This document shows, one piece after another, positions 8,854 to 17,853 of a DNA stretch of 64,000 nt (its first letter is position 1; each line of letters starts with the position of its first letter). Source of the DNA: an uncultured Hyphomicrobiales bacterium (GTDB lineage: Bacteria > Pseudomonadota > Alphaproteobacteria > Rhizobiales > Beijerinckiaceae); contig CAIJVU010000082.1 of assembly GCA_903824185.1 (NCBI GenBank), forward strand, positions 1-64,000, given 5' to 3'. Under the pieces are notes generated by a model. That model was not told the origin of the DNA. It worked only from the letters and a program-made list of their open reading frames with translations, and did not search any database. A program made the position numbers and the translations under genes.

Positions 8854-11800
8854 CTAGCGCGCATAATGGCTGACAAGTTGCGCGAGACTTTTTTTGATCA
8901 CTGTTTCGGGAATTTCAAACATCACGCTGTTGGCCGTGTAAAGCAGACAGGCGATGACGTGGTGATCCGGATAGAGATCGCTCAGCAATGTCTGGTAGAG
9001 CGCGATTTGCGTGAGATGCGCCGGATGGATGGCATCAACGGATGAAGGGGGTGTGAGGCTCGTTTTGAAATCGCAAACCAGAACGGTTTTGTCTGTGATG
9101 GCGATGCGGTCGATTTGACCAATGACAGGCAAAGCCTGAGCCTTCTCACCCATCTGGATTTGCCCGCTGATGCTGACCTCGGCCTGACTGCGGGGCCCGA
9201 ACAAATCTGCAAATTGCGGATGAGAGAACAGAGTTGTGCAATCTTGCCAGAGTTTGTCTTGTTCCTCTGGCGTGAGAAAGGGGCCGCGCACAGAGATCAG
9301 TGATCGTGCGGCACTTTCGCGTTGATCGGGCGGCAGCGGCGGCAGCAATTCCAAGAGACGATGAAACAACGTGCCGCGCTGCTGGGCTTTGCGTTGCCAT
9401 GGGGTATCGAGCGCGCGTGCGCGATGATCGGCAGCGGTTAAGGCATTGGAGGGTTTGATCGGGGGTTGCGTCTCGCGTTCCGCGCGGACTGCTTGTCTCA
9501 GCCAATGCGGTGCAGGAGATTTGCCGCTGTCATCGGATACCAGCGGAGCGGATCGATCTGTCTCGCTGACTAGATCATGGCTATAGCGCCAAACAGAGGT
9601 TTCGGGATGATCGGGATCGATGGGATTGATCAGGGATGACAGGCCGGAGCGGATCATCGCATACCAGCAATTGTCCTTCAGCTCGTTTTTACCTTTGAAG
9701 CCTGCAATGACAAGACGTTCACGGGCGCGGGTCAGGGCCACATAGAGCAAGCGGCGGTATTCGTCGTGCTGGGCCTCAAGCGTCTCGTCCAAGGCTGTGC
9801 TGACGCGATCGGGATTGGTGTTTTTGCTCAAAGCCCATACGGGCAGCGAAACATCCCCGTTCTTCAGAAGAGGGAAATGGGTCAGCAATTTGCCATCGGG
9901 CATGCTGGTTGTATCAGGCAAAAAGACAATCGGCGCCTCAAGCCCCTTGGCCCCATGCACGGTCATGACCCTGACCTCGTTGCGGCCCGCTTCCATGTCA
10001 CGTTTGATTTCGGTTTGGGCCTGAATGAAGTCGTTGAGAAAATGATGCAGGCTGGGTGTTTTGCGGTATTCGTGATCTTGGGCCGCATTCAAAAACGCAT
10101 CAATCGCATCGGCGGCTTCAAGGCCCAAACGACTCAATAAGGCTTCACGGCCCAAGGCCTCGTTTAAAACCCGCGCATAAAAACCAAAGGGGCCCAAATC
10201 ACGCGCCCATTGCCTAAATGTTTCAAAGCGCGTGGTGGCGTCTTGATAATCGGGGTGGTCTTTTAAGGCCTGATAAAGCGAGGCTTGCCGCTTGGGCGCG
10301 AGTTTTAAAAGATCCTCATCATCAAGTAAAAACAAGGGGCTTTTCAGGGCACTGGCCAATGCCAGATCATCTTCGACCAGCAAGACCGCCTGACCGAGCG
10401 CGATCAGATCCTGAATGGCGATATGATCGATCAGGGATAATCTGTCCGCACCGGCAACAGGAATGGATTGATCTTTGAGGGCGCGGATCATGGCTTCGAA
10501 AAAAGCCGAGCGTTTGCGAACCAAAATCAAGATGTCGCCGGCTTTGATGGGACGGGCAACAACGCGCTGATCGGCATCGAGTTCGTGCACGCGTTCAAGG
10601 CTGTTTGGCGCGCACCATTGCGCAATGGTGGCGGCAATTTTTTGTGCCAAAGCAATGGAGGGCAAAGGCGGCGCATCTGTTTTCAGCGCAGGCACCCACT
10701 CCTCCACCTCTTCTTCTTTTTGCGCTTCAATCAGCGGCCAGATTTCAATTGAGCCGGGCAGATCGGCGCGGCGGGCTTCATGCGCGGGCGCTTTGGCGGA
10801 ATGTTCCAGTCCTTTGTGATGCTCTGGCTTTTGAAACACCGCATCGACCGCCCGCAAAATGGTTTCGGACGAGCGGAAGGAGAGTTGCAATTCAACCGGC
10901 ATAAAGCGTCCGCCGCGCGAGGGAGGCAAAGCGGAGATTTGTTTTTCGAAATGCTGTGCGGAAGACGAGAAAAATTCCGGTGCCGCCCCTTGGAACGAAT
11001 AAATCGATTGTTTGGGGTCACCCACGGCAAAGATGGTGCGCAAGCTGGATCTGCTGCTTTCACCGGCAAAAAAATCATCGGTCAGCAGTTTGAGAATATC
11101 CCATTGGATGGGGCTCGTGTCTTGGGCCTCATCCACCAACAGATGATCGATCCCTTGATCGAGCTTGAATAAAACCCATGCGGAATCGGATCGTTGTAAA
11201 AGCGACAGCGTGCGCTCGATCAAATCATCAAAATCCAACGCGCCGCGCATGGCTTTGGCGTTGTTGTAAAAATCGCCCACCGCAAGGCTTAACCGAAACA
11301 AAGAGAGGCTGCGCCTATAGGTTTGCACAAGTCGCAAGTCATGAAGGCATTGTTCTAGTCGGGCTGATTCCTCGAGGAGATATGTTTCAAGCGCAGGATA
11401 GGCTTTGGCGGTTTTACCCGTGATCAGTGAGGTTTTGCTGTAAAGGCCGCCATCGCTTTTTTGGAAAATATCGAGATAAGCGGGCAACCAGTCTTTGCTC
11501 TGTTCAAAGGCGCGCAGCACGGGTTCGATCCGCAATGCGGCCTTTTTTTCATTGGCACTGCCTTGCGAGAGAATATCATAGGCGCTGGCGAGTTGGCTGC
11601 GGGTCAGCGCTGAGGCCCGCAGGGTCTCTTCAACCCCTTGTTCCGTGGCATCCACGGGAATGCCCAAGGCGTCGGCCATCGAATGGGCAAGTGCCTCCAG
11701 CGTATCGCTGCTTGAGGGTGCGGGGTTGGTTTTGCGTAACACCGACCACGCCTCGTTGAGCAAGTCTGTCAGCGTGCTTTCACTGCGCAAGCTGGCAACA

Positions 11801-12384
11801 TCCTGCAGGGCTTTGGCCAGTGCGCTGTTTTGGTCACGCAAGGCCTCACGCAAGACATTGGCTTGCGCGTCTTTGATCAGCTCTTTGATTTGCACACTAT
11901 CGAGCACGTCAAATTGGGCAGCGACATTGGCCTCGAAGGGAAATAAATGCAGCAAGCGTTCACAAAAGGCATGGATGGTCTGGATCTTCAGGCCCCCCGG
12001 CGTTTCCACCGCGCGGGCAAATAATTGGCGTGCCTGACGCAAGGTGGCCGGATCTGATTGTGTGATGCCAAGCCCTGCAAGGGTTGTTTGCAACTGCGCG
12101 TCATCCAGTCCCACCCATTGCGCCAATGTATCGAAGACGCGCGTGGCCATATTGGCGGCCGCGGCCTTGGTATAGGTCAGGGCCAAAATTCTATTGGGCG
12201 CGACGCCTTCCAGCATCAAGCGGATGATGCGTTGGACAAGCACATGTGTTTTGCCGGAACCGGCATTGGCCGACACCCAGACAGAGGCTTGCGGATCGGA
12301 GGCCTGATGTTGCAAAGCTGTGGCCAGACCGATGCGGTTCTTGCCTTGGCCTGCGATTTTATCGGTGGAATTGGTGTTTATCAC
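8854..12384 (-). CDS. addA: Double-strand break repair helicase-nuclease AddA
   Basis: The AddA subunit of the AddAB helicase-nuclease, the RecBCD equivalent that resects double-strand breaks for RecA loading. It is a UvrD/Rep superfamily 1 helicase of 1176 residues. Visible motifs include Walker A SANAGSGKTHVL, DEAQDT (Walker B, in LLVDEAQDTSPIQW), GDPKQSIY, a VMTVHGAKGLEAP motif and RLLYVALTRARERL. The C-terminal RecB-like nuclease region has VCDFKT and QIALYQ, the PD-(D/E)XK signature. I chose the GTG at 12384 (reading MINTNST) because it overlaps the addB stop as GTGA and carries a near-perfect AGGAGGGAG ribosome site six bases upstream. The longer frame to 12414 has no such signal. It is translationally coupled to addB. 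Confidence 0.95.
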   Translation of the reverse strand: MINTNSTDKIAGQGKNRIGLATALQHQASDPQASVWVSANAGSGKTHVLVQRIIRLMLEGVAPNRILALTYTKAAAANMATRVFDTLAQWVGLDDAQLQTTLAGLGITQSDPATLRQARQLFARAVETPGGLKIQTIHAFCERLLHLFPFEANVAAQFDVLDSVQIKELIKDAQANVLREALRDQNSALAKALQDVASLRSESTLTDLLNEAWSVLRKTNPAPSSSDTLEALAHSMADALGIPVDATEQGVEETLRASALTRSQLASAYDILSQGSANEKKAALRIEPVLRAFEQSKDWLPAYLDIFQKSDGGLYSKTSLITGKTAKAYPALETYLLEESARLEQCLHDLRLVQTYRRSLSLFRLSLAVGDFYNNAKAMRGALDFDDLIERTLSLLQRSDSAWVLFKLDQGIDHLLVDEAQDTSPIQWDILKLLTDDFFAGESSRSSLRTIFAVGDPKQSIYSFQGAAPEFFSSSAQHFEKQISALPPSRGGRFMPVELQLSFRSSETILRAVDAVFQKPEHHKGLEHSAKAPAHEARRADLPGSIEIWPLIEAQKEEEVEEWVPALKTDAPPLPSIALAQKIAATIAQWCAPNSLERVHELDADQRVVARPIKAGDILILVRKRSAFFEAMIRALKDQSIPVAGADRLSLIDHIAIQDLIALGQAVLLVEDDLALASALKSPLFLLDDEDLLKLAPKRQASLYQALKDHPDYQDATTRFETFRQWARDLGPFGFYARVLNEALGREALLSRLGLEAADAIDAFLNAAQDHEYRKTPSLHHFLNDFIQAQTEIKRDMEAGRNEVRVMTVHGAKGLEAPIVFLPDTTSMPDGKLLTHFPLLKNGDVSLPVWALSKNTNPDRVSTALDETLEAQHDEYRRLLYVALTRARERLVIAGFKGKNELKDNCWYAMIRSGLSSLINPIDPDHPETSVWRYSHDLVSETDRSAPLVSDDSGKSPAPHWLRQAVRAERETQPPIKPSNALTAADHRARALDTPWQRKAQQRGTLFHRLLELLPPLPPDQRESAARSLISVRGPFLTPEEQDKLWQDCTTLFSHPQFADLFGPRSQAEVSISGQIQMGEKAQALPVIGQIDRIAITDKTVLVCDFKTSLTPPSSVDAIHPAHLTQIALYQTLLSDLYPDHHVIACLLYTANSVMFEIPETVIKKSLAQLVSHYAR

Positions 12385-15300
12385 AGCTCTCCCTCCTGTT
12401 CGCCCAATGTCCACTCTTTCACGCGGGCCAAATGGTCATAGGGTCCAAAGCGGTCGCGATGCGGGGGATAAAGCCGCGAGACAAAGCCGCGCCCCTCCAG
12501 CCAATGCGCTTTGATGAGGGCATGCAATCCGGCCCAATGCTGGCTGACAAGATCATCCAAGGGAATGTCGGTGAGTTTTGTGGCAAGGGCGCTTACGCTT
12601 CCGCCCTCTTCGCCCCCTAATTTGATATAATCAAAGTCGCGCAATTGGCGGTTGCCGATTTTGGCAAAGGCACCCTTTTGCAAAAGGGCCGTTGTGATGG
12701 TGAGCTGGGGTTCAAGCTTGGCTTTGATTTCTTTGGCCGAGGGAACGCGGCCCGTTTTGAAATCATAGAGCGAAAAGGTGCCATCGCGATGTTGCTCGAT
12801 CCGGTCCGCGCGTCCATGCACATCCACACTGAGATCAGGCGCAAGATGGATGGTTTCAAGCCCCGACTCTTCAGCAAAAATATGGCTTTTCTGGGCGCGT
12901 TGTTGCTGATCAAAATTGAAAAACCATTGCATGATGCGCAGATAGCGGGGCCACCAAAAGGCCGTGAATTCCGCCTCGCCACTCAAAGGTGCAAAAGCGC
13001 GGCGACCACTCTCCAGCAGATCGTCATAGGCGGAGGGCGGGAGTATGAGCGGATGGGCTTGGGTGAAACGGCCCAATGCCTCATGAATGGCGCTGCCCAG
13101 ATCACTCGCCATCACAGGACGGTTGACGGGCTCCAACGGATCAATCGCCAGAATGCGCTTGGCATAAATGGCATAGGGATCACGGCGTAGCGTCGCAATT
13201 TCGGTGATGCTGAGGCGCTTGGGCAAGAGATCGCGTGGCGGCACGGGACTGGGGCGTAAAGCCTGCGGCAAGGCCAACACGGGCGTATCGAGCAAGCGGG
13301 CCCAATCAAGATAGCATTGTCCGCGGGTGCGGATGGTTTGGGTTGCCTCTTTGCCGATCACCGCCTGCAAGCGTTGCAGAAAGCGCGAGCGCACCATGGG
13401 GTCGCCATTGCGTTTGCTGCTGCGGGTGAGAATGACATCTTCAACCCCCAATGCCTGACAGAAATCATGCGCGGTCTGACCAAGCCGTTGCTCGGGGCTT
13501 GGCAGGCCCAAAGCTTTGGCCATGGGGCGGTTCAGAAAGGCATCGGTTTCGGCAATCGGCGGCCAGACGCCCTCGTCACAGCCCCCCAAAATAATACGGT
13601 CTGTCGGCAGCAAACGCGCTTCCAGCAAACCCCAGATCCGCAAGCGCGGATGCATGTCGGGATCAGGTGGTATCAATCGTCCTTGCAACAGTCCTTCGAC
13701 AAAGCCGGGGAGATCATCAAGCTGCCCTTTCAGATCAACCCGTTCAATCTGATGCAGATCGTCAAAAAAGGTGGCCAGTTCCCGCAAGCCCGTGCTGCGG
13801 ACAAAGGGGGCTTCAAAAAGCGTGACCTGTTCGGCATCCACGCATAAATCATCCAGAATTCTTTCAAGGATCAGGCTTTGCTGTAACAAGGATTGGCCGG
13901 CACTTGCGGTTTGGAATGTGTCGAGAATATGCGCGAGTTTATCGAGAATGTGTCGGGCTGGCTCTTTGCCGCGCGTGTAAAGATCAAGCTGGGTCGGATT
14001 AAACCGACCCGTTGGCAAGTTCTCCAATTTGTCTAAAAGACCTTTCATGCTCGTATCAGGCAACAGGCCCCGCATCGCTAGAAGATCCAAAGCGGAACGG
14101 CCTCGTTCTTTTTCATCCGTTGTCAGACCAAGCTTGACGAAGGGATGATCGAGCAGGGCCAGCATGTGATGGGGATTTGTCGGCTTTGCCAGCCAGTCCG
14201 CGAGCACCAATATCAATCGCCCAGCCGGTGCGCGGCGCAAAGGCAGGCCCGATGAATCCTCGACATGGATCGCCCAACGTGCCAGCTCCCGCATCACCCG
14301 TTCTGCCAAGCCCCGATCGGGTGTGATCAAGGCCGCGGTTCCCTTTGGTGTTTCCAATTGCTCGCGCATGCACAAGGCAATGGCCAAGGCCTCTTCGCGT
14401 TCATCCTCGGCTTCCACCAAGGCCACGGATGACAGCGCATGGGTGATTTGCTCGTGCGAGAGGCGTTCGCTGCGGCGTGCCCATTCATGGGTGGTGATGG
14501 CTGGCCGCATGGCCTCTTGAATGAGCCGCTCGCGGTCTTTCAAAGCGGGCAGGGGATTGCCGAGAGAGGGAATGTGGTGTGGATCAGCGCCGATAAATTG
14601 CACCAGCCTGACCAGCAAATGCTGGGGATGGCTGGGCTCCTCGCCCGCCACAAGATGGGTCCAGCTTTGTTGATCCATCTGCGCATCAAAACCAGGCAAT
14701 ACGACACAGCCGCGCGGCAAATGCGCTATGGCGCGGATCAGTTCGGCTGTTGCGGGCATGGATCCGGTCGAACCAGCCACAATCATCGGCATGTCCGGGC
14801 GCATGGTCTGCAAACGCAGGGCTTCGCGCTTCAGGATCAGATGACGCCGTTGCGCACTGTCTTGCAGTCCTTTTTCCGCGCAAATATGGGGCCATTCTTT
14901 GACCGCAATATGCAAGAAACTTTGTGTGATCTGCCAATGCTCGGCAAGCTCGCCGGGAATCTCCTGATGGAGATCCTCAAAGCTTTTATCGTGGATGGCC
15001 AGCGTATCAATCAGATGTCCCAATGACTGAGCCAGAGCCAAGGCATCATGCGGGGTGGTGGCGGGCATGAAAGGCCGGTCGTCCTTTTGCAAAGCATCAA
15101 GACTGTGCGAGGATAAAAGATGCCCATCTGGCGTCATGGCCAGGATTTGATTTTGAATGGCTTCTTTCCATTTCATAATCAGCTGCGCCAGTGTCATGGT
15201 GCGAAAGAGCGGATCTGCCTCGGCACCAAGGCTTGCACCGTCCTCACCTGCGGGGAAATGCAAAAGTAGATTGTCTTCTGTCTCGCTGCTATCGCCCAAG

Positions 15301-15551
15301 GCAATGATACGGGGCAGCAAGACCGTTTGATGGCCTGATCGTTCGGCAAGCAGCGTGCTGAAACTTTGAACGGCGCGGCGGGTGGGCAGAAAAAAGGTGG
15401 CGCTGCTCATGGCCAGCGGGTCGGCCAGCGGATGGAGACCTGCAATCAATTCGCCCGATAAAAAAGCATCGGCGAGGGTTGCCAAAAAAGGGGTGCCCGA
15501 AGCAATTGTGAAGAGGCGGGGTGAATGGTCGGAGGGGACAGAGGTCACCAT
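12381..15551 (-). CDS. addB: Double-strand break repair protein AddB
   Basis: The second AddAB subunit, of the alphaproteobacterial type (1056 residues, typical length). It has an inactive helicase-like N-terminus (FFLPTRRAVQSFSTLLAE) that in the family scans for regulatory sites, and a C-terminal PD-(D/E)XK nuclease: a SDLGSAIHEALGRF stretch, the catalytic DRIEQHRDGTFSLYDFKTG region near residues 935-955, and LEPQLTITTALL. The four cysteines that bind an Fe-S cluster in Bacillus AddB are not arranged that way here, as expected for this clade. The ATG at 15551 is preceded by AAAGGAG. It lies 29 bases after murU and overlaps addA by four bases, so the order murU-addB-addA is one transcript. 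Confidence 0.95.
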   Translation of the reverse strand: MVTSVPSDHSPRLFTIASGTPFLATLADAFLSGELIAGLHPLADPLAMSSATFFLPTRRAVQSFSTLLAERSGHQTVLLPRIIALGDSSETEDNLLLHFPAGEDGASLGAEADPLFRTMTLAQLIMKWKEAIQNQILAMTPDGHLLSSHSLDALQKDDRPFMPATTPHDALALAQSLGHLIDTLAIHDKSFEDLHQEIPGELAEHWQITQSFLHIAVKEWPHICAEKGLQDSAQRRHLILKREALRLQTMRPDMPMIVAGSTGSMPATAELIRAIAHLPRGCVVLPGFDAQMDQQSWTHLVAGEEPSHPQHLLVRLVQFIGADPHHIPSLGNPLPALKDRERLIQEAMRPAITTHEWARRSERLSHEQITHALSSVALVEAEDEREEALAIALCMREQLETPKGTAALITPDRGLAERVMRELARWAIHVEDSSGLPLRRAPAGRLILVLADWLAKPTNPHHMLALLDHPFVKLGLTTDEKERGRSALDLLAMRGLLPDTSMKGLLDKLENLPTGRFNPTQLDLYTRGKEPARHILDKLAHILDTFQTASAGQSLLQQSLILERILDDLCVDAEQVTLFEAPFVRSTGLRELATFFDDLHQIERVDLKGQLDDLPGFVEGLLQGRLIPPDPDMHPRLRIWGLLEARLLPTDRIILGGCDEGVWPPIAETDAFLNRPMAKALGLPSPEQRLGQTAHDFCQALGVEDVILTRSSKRNGDPMVRSRFLQRLQAVIGKEATQTIRTRGQCYLDWARLLDTPVLALPQALRPSPVPPRDLLPKRLSITEIATLRRDPYAIYAKRILAIDPLEPVNRPVMASDLGSAIHEALGRFTQAHPLILPPSAYDDLLESGRRAFAPLSGEAEFTAFWWPRYLRIMQWFFNFDQQQRAQKSHIFAEESGLETIHLAPDLSVDVHGRADRIEQHRDGTFSLYDFKTGRVPSAKEIKAKLEPQLTITTALLQKGAFAKIGNRQLRDFDYIKLGGEEGGSVSALATKLTDIPLDDLVSQHWAGLHALIKAHWLEGRGFVSRLYPPHRDRFGPYDHLARVKEWTLGEQEGEL

Positions 15552-15580
15552 AATTCTCCTTTTTCAATCATTGCCCGCAC

Positions 15581-16309
15581 TCATGCGTTCAGGGTCTTCA
15601 GGCGTTGTTCGGTTTCTGTAATGGCCGCCACGGTCCCCACATGCATCCATGCGCCATCCAGCACGAGCCCGCATAATCTGTTTTGACTGGCCGCTTGGCG
15701 AAACAACATGGAGAGCGAGAAGGCGCCGTCAGGTGTGTGCGCAAATAGATCGGGTTTGAGAATCCCGCAGCCGGCATAGATATAGGGTGCTGCGGGCGCA
15801 TCACCCCGAAAGTTCAAACAACCATCGAGCGTCATGGTAAAATCACCCGCGCCCTCATAGCCGCTTGACTGGTCCCGTGTGGCCAACAAAAGCAGGATAT
15901 CCATGCGGGCGGGGTTCCAGTGCTGGGCTAACCGCTGCACATTGGGCTCGGCTCCATCAATCCAGAAACTATCGGCATTCAAAACATAGAAGGGATCAGA
16001 CCCTAAAAGCGGCAGGGCTTTTTTGATGCCGCCCCCTGAATCAAGCAGCGTCTCGCTTTCATCTGATAGAACGACTGACGGGTTGGCCAAGGCCTCGACA
16101 TAAGCCTGCATCTGATCGGCGAGATGATGGGCATTGATAACAATGCGAGAAAGTGCGACACCCAAAAGAGGATGCAAGACATGGGTCAAGAGAGGTTGGC
16201 CCGCAACCCGCACCAGAGGTTTGGGGGTTGTGAGGGTCAAGGGACGCATGCGCGTGCCAAGGCCCGCTGCCAGCACCATGGCCGTTTGCGGATGCCCCGC
16301 TTTGCTCAT
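15581..16309 (-). CDS. murU: Nucleotidyltransferase, probable N-acetylmuramate-1-phosphate uridylyltransferase MurU
   Basis: A 242-residue sugar nucleotidyltransferase. The signature MVLAAGLGTRMRPLT followed by PKPLVRVAGQPLL at the N-terminus is the nucleotide-binding site of this family; an NADSFWIDG motif near residue 115 supplies the metal-binding aspartate. In Pseudomonas putida and Caulobacter, MurU makes UDP-MurNAc from MurNAc-1-phosphate produced by the anomeric kinase AmgK, a peptidoglycan recycling route that bypasses de novo synthesis and fosfomycin. Here the gene overlaps the TsaE-AmgK fusion by ATGA, which strongly favours MurU over a mannose-1-phosphate guanylyltransferase, the generic annotation of such proteins. 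Substrate specificity is inferred from context and not provable from sequence alone. Confidence 0.82.
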   Translation of the reverse strand: MSKAGHPQTAMVLAAGLGTRMRPLTLTTPKPLVRVAGQPLLTHVLHPLLGVALSRIVINAHHLADQMQAYVEALANPSVVLSDESETLLDSGGGIKKALPLLGSDPFYVLNADSFWIDGAEPNVQRLAQHWNPARMDILLLLATRDQSSGYEGAGDFTMTLDGCLNFRGDAPAAPYIYAGCGILKPDLFAHTPDGAFSLSMLFRQAASQNRLCGLVLDGAWMHVGTVAAITETEQRLKTLNA

Positions 16310-17853
16310 GCATCCGGCTCCATCAATTTGGGCAGATTGGTTTGATACCAGTCTTGCAAGGCGGCCAGTGCGGGATGTTTCAGATTGCGCCGCAGATAGG
16401 CCTCGATATGGGGAATGTGACGCATATAATCGGGTTTGTGGTCGCGTTTATTGAGCCGCACGAAAATACCGAGAATTTTGGTGGCGCGTTGTGCCCCCAT
16501 AATCGCATAGCTTTGGACAAAATCCTTGAAATTAAATCCCATCTGCTTTGAGCGCCTGAGATCCACATAATGGCGCAGCAGCTTCATTTCCATGAGTTCT
16601 GAAATCGGCAAACGCGCATCTTGGAGCAAAGAGACAAGATCATAGGAGGGATGCCCCATGACCGCGTCCTGAAAATCAATGATGCCGATGCGTTTGTGTC
16701 CCTCGCGCGCAGGAAGCCACAATAAATTGGGAGAATGATAGTCGCGCAATGTCCATACCGGATCTTGTTCGGTCACCGGTGTCAGGGTTTCGCGCCACAA
16801 GGAAATAAAGCGACTGCGGGCATTGGCGCTGAGCTCTTTATTCACATGGTGGGGGATGTACCAATCGAGCAATAATTCTGTTTCAATCCCCAAAGCATCG
16901 AGATCATAGAGCGGCAGGACATGGTCTTCGCCGCCTGTCACAGGCAAACGCAAGGGCAGGGGATGACGATGCAAATCAGCCAGCACGTCAACCGCCGCCT
17001 GATAGCGCTCCTCATTGGCTTGCCCGGCCACCACAATCCCGTCATGGCCCAGATCCTCGACAATCAACAGGCCATGATCGAGGTCTTGCGCATAGATGTC
17101 GGGGGCGCTGAAACCGTATTTGCGCAGGCCGGCCGACATGGCCACAAAGGCGTGTACACTTTCCGACAGATGGGCCAGCGCCGAATAGCTTTTGCCCCAG
17201 CGGATGGGCGGACCGTCCGGACGTTTGGGGGCAATCATAAAGATGGCGCTTTTGTCTTCCCGTTCGAGGCGTTCATAAGCGCGGGTCGATGCATCGCCTT
17301 GGATCGGAATCCGGCGGGCTGTTTCAAATCCGGCGCGGTGCAGAAAATCCTGCAACCTATGGAAGGTTTGCAAGCGCTCCGCCCATTCCCCGTAACCGGT
17401 TACGGTCAGAATGCGCGTTTCGCTCTCTTCCTCGCTCAGGGTGAACGACAGATCAAGCCTGTTGCGCGGTGTGAGGGGGCCCAGACGATCTGGCCATTCA
17501 ACCAGCAAAAGCGCATCTTGTGCGGCCTCATCCCAACCCAGCTCTTCCAATTCTTCGGGGTCATTGATCCGATATAAATCCGCATGCACCACTGCCGTGG
17601 CCGGTGTGTCATAAATTTGCATCAGCGTGAAGGTCGGGCTCGGCACTTCCAACGTGCTGTCTTGGGCGAGTATCCGCAGCAAGGCGCGGGCAAAGGCGGT
17701 TTTACCGGTGCCCAATGTGCCATTGAGCGTCACCATATCGCCTTTGCGTAACAAGGGTGCCACGAGCCGTGCGATCTGATGGGTAGCCTCCAGATTGCGC
17801 AGGGTGCGGGTGAAGGCAAACGGGGTCAAAACTTCGGGCCCGACATCAAGCAT
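16306..17853 (-). CDS. tsaE: TsaE - AmgK-like fusion (t6A ATPase joined to sugar anomeric kinase)
   Basis: A 515-residue two-domain protein. Residues 1-150 are TsaE (YjeE), the ATPase of the complex making N6-threonylcarbamoyladenosine in tRNA: Walker A GTLGTGKTAFA (about 45-55), SPTFTLMQIYD, and VEWPDRLG. Residues about 165-515 are an aminoglycoside phosphotransferase-fold kinase with IEDLGHDG-like hinge (LIVEDLGHDG), catalytic loop DYHSPNLLW and metal-binding IIDFQDAVMGHPSYDL. This matches AmgK, the MurNAc/GlcNAc anomeric kinase, and its partner murU overlaps it downstream. The open frame extends to 18105, but the extra N-terminus is antisense-like and overlaps divL; the ATG at 17853 gives a normal TsaE start and overlaps the divL stop by eight bases. 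The fusion is, as I recall, common in Alphaproteobacteria. Confidence 0.9.
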   Translation of the reverse strand: MLDVGPEVLTPFAFTRTLRNLEATHQIARLVAPLLRKGDMVTLNGTLGTGKTAFARALLRILAQDSTLEVPSPTFTLMQIYDTPATAVVHADLYRINDPEELEELGWDEAAQDALLLVEWPDRLGPLTPRNRLDLSFTLSEEESETRILTVTGYGEWAERLQTFHRLQDFLHRAGFETARRIPIQGDASTRAYERLEREDKSAIFMIAPKRPDGPPIRWGKSYSALAHLSESVHAFVAMSAGLRKYGFSAPDIYAQDLDHGLLIVEDLGHDGIVVAGQANEERYQAAVDVLADLHRHPLPLRLPVTGGEDHVLPLYDLDALGIETELLLDWYIPHHVNKELSANARSRFISLWRETLTPVTEQDPVWTLRDYHSPNLLWLPAREGHKRIGIIDFQDAVMGHPSYDLVSLLQDARLPISELMEMKLLRHYVDLRRSKQMGFNFKDFVQSYAIMGAQRATKILGIFVRLNKRDHKPDYMRHIPHIEAYLRRNLKHPALAALQDWYQTNLPKLMEPDA

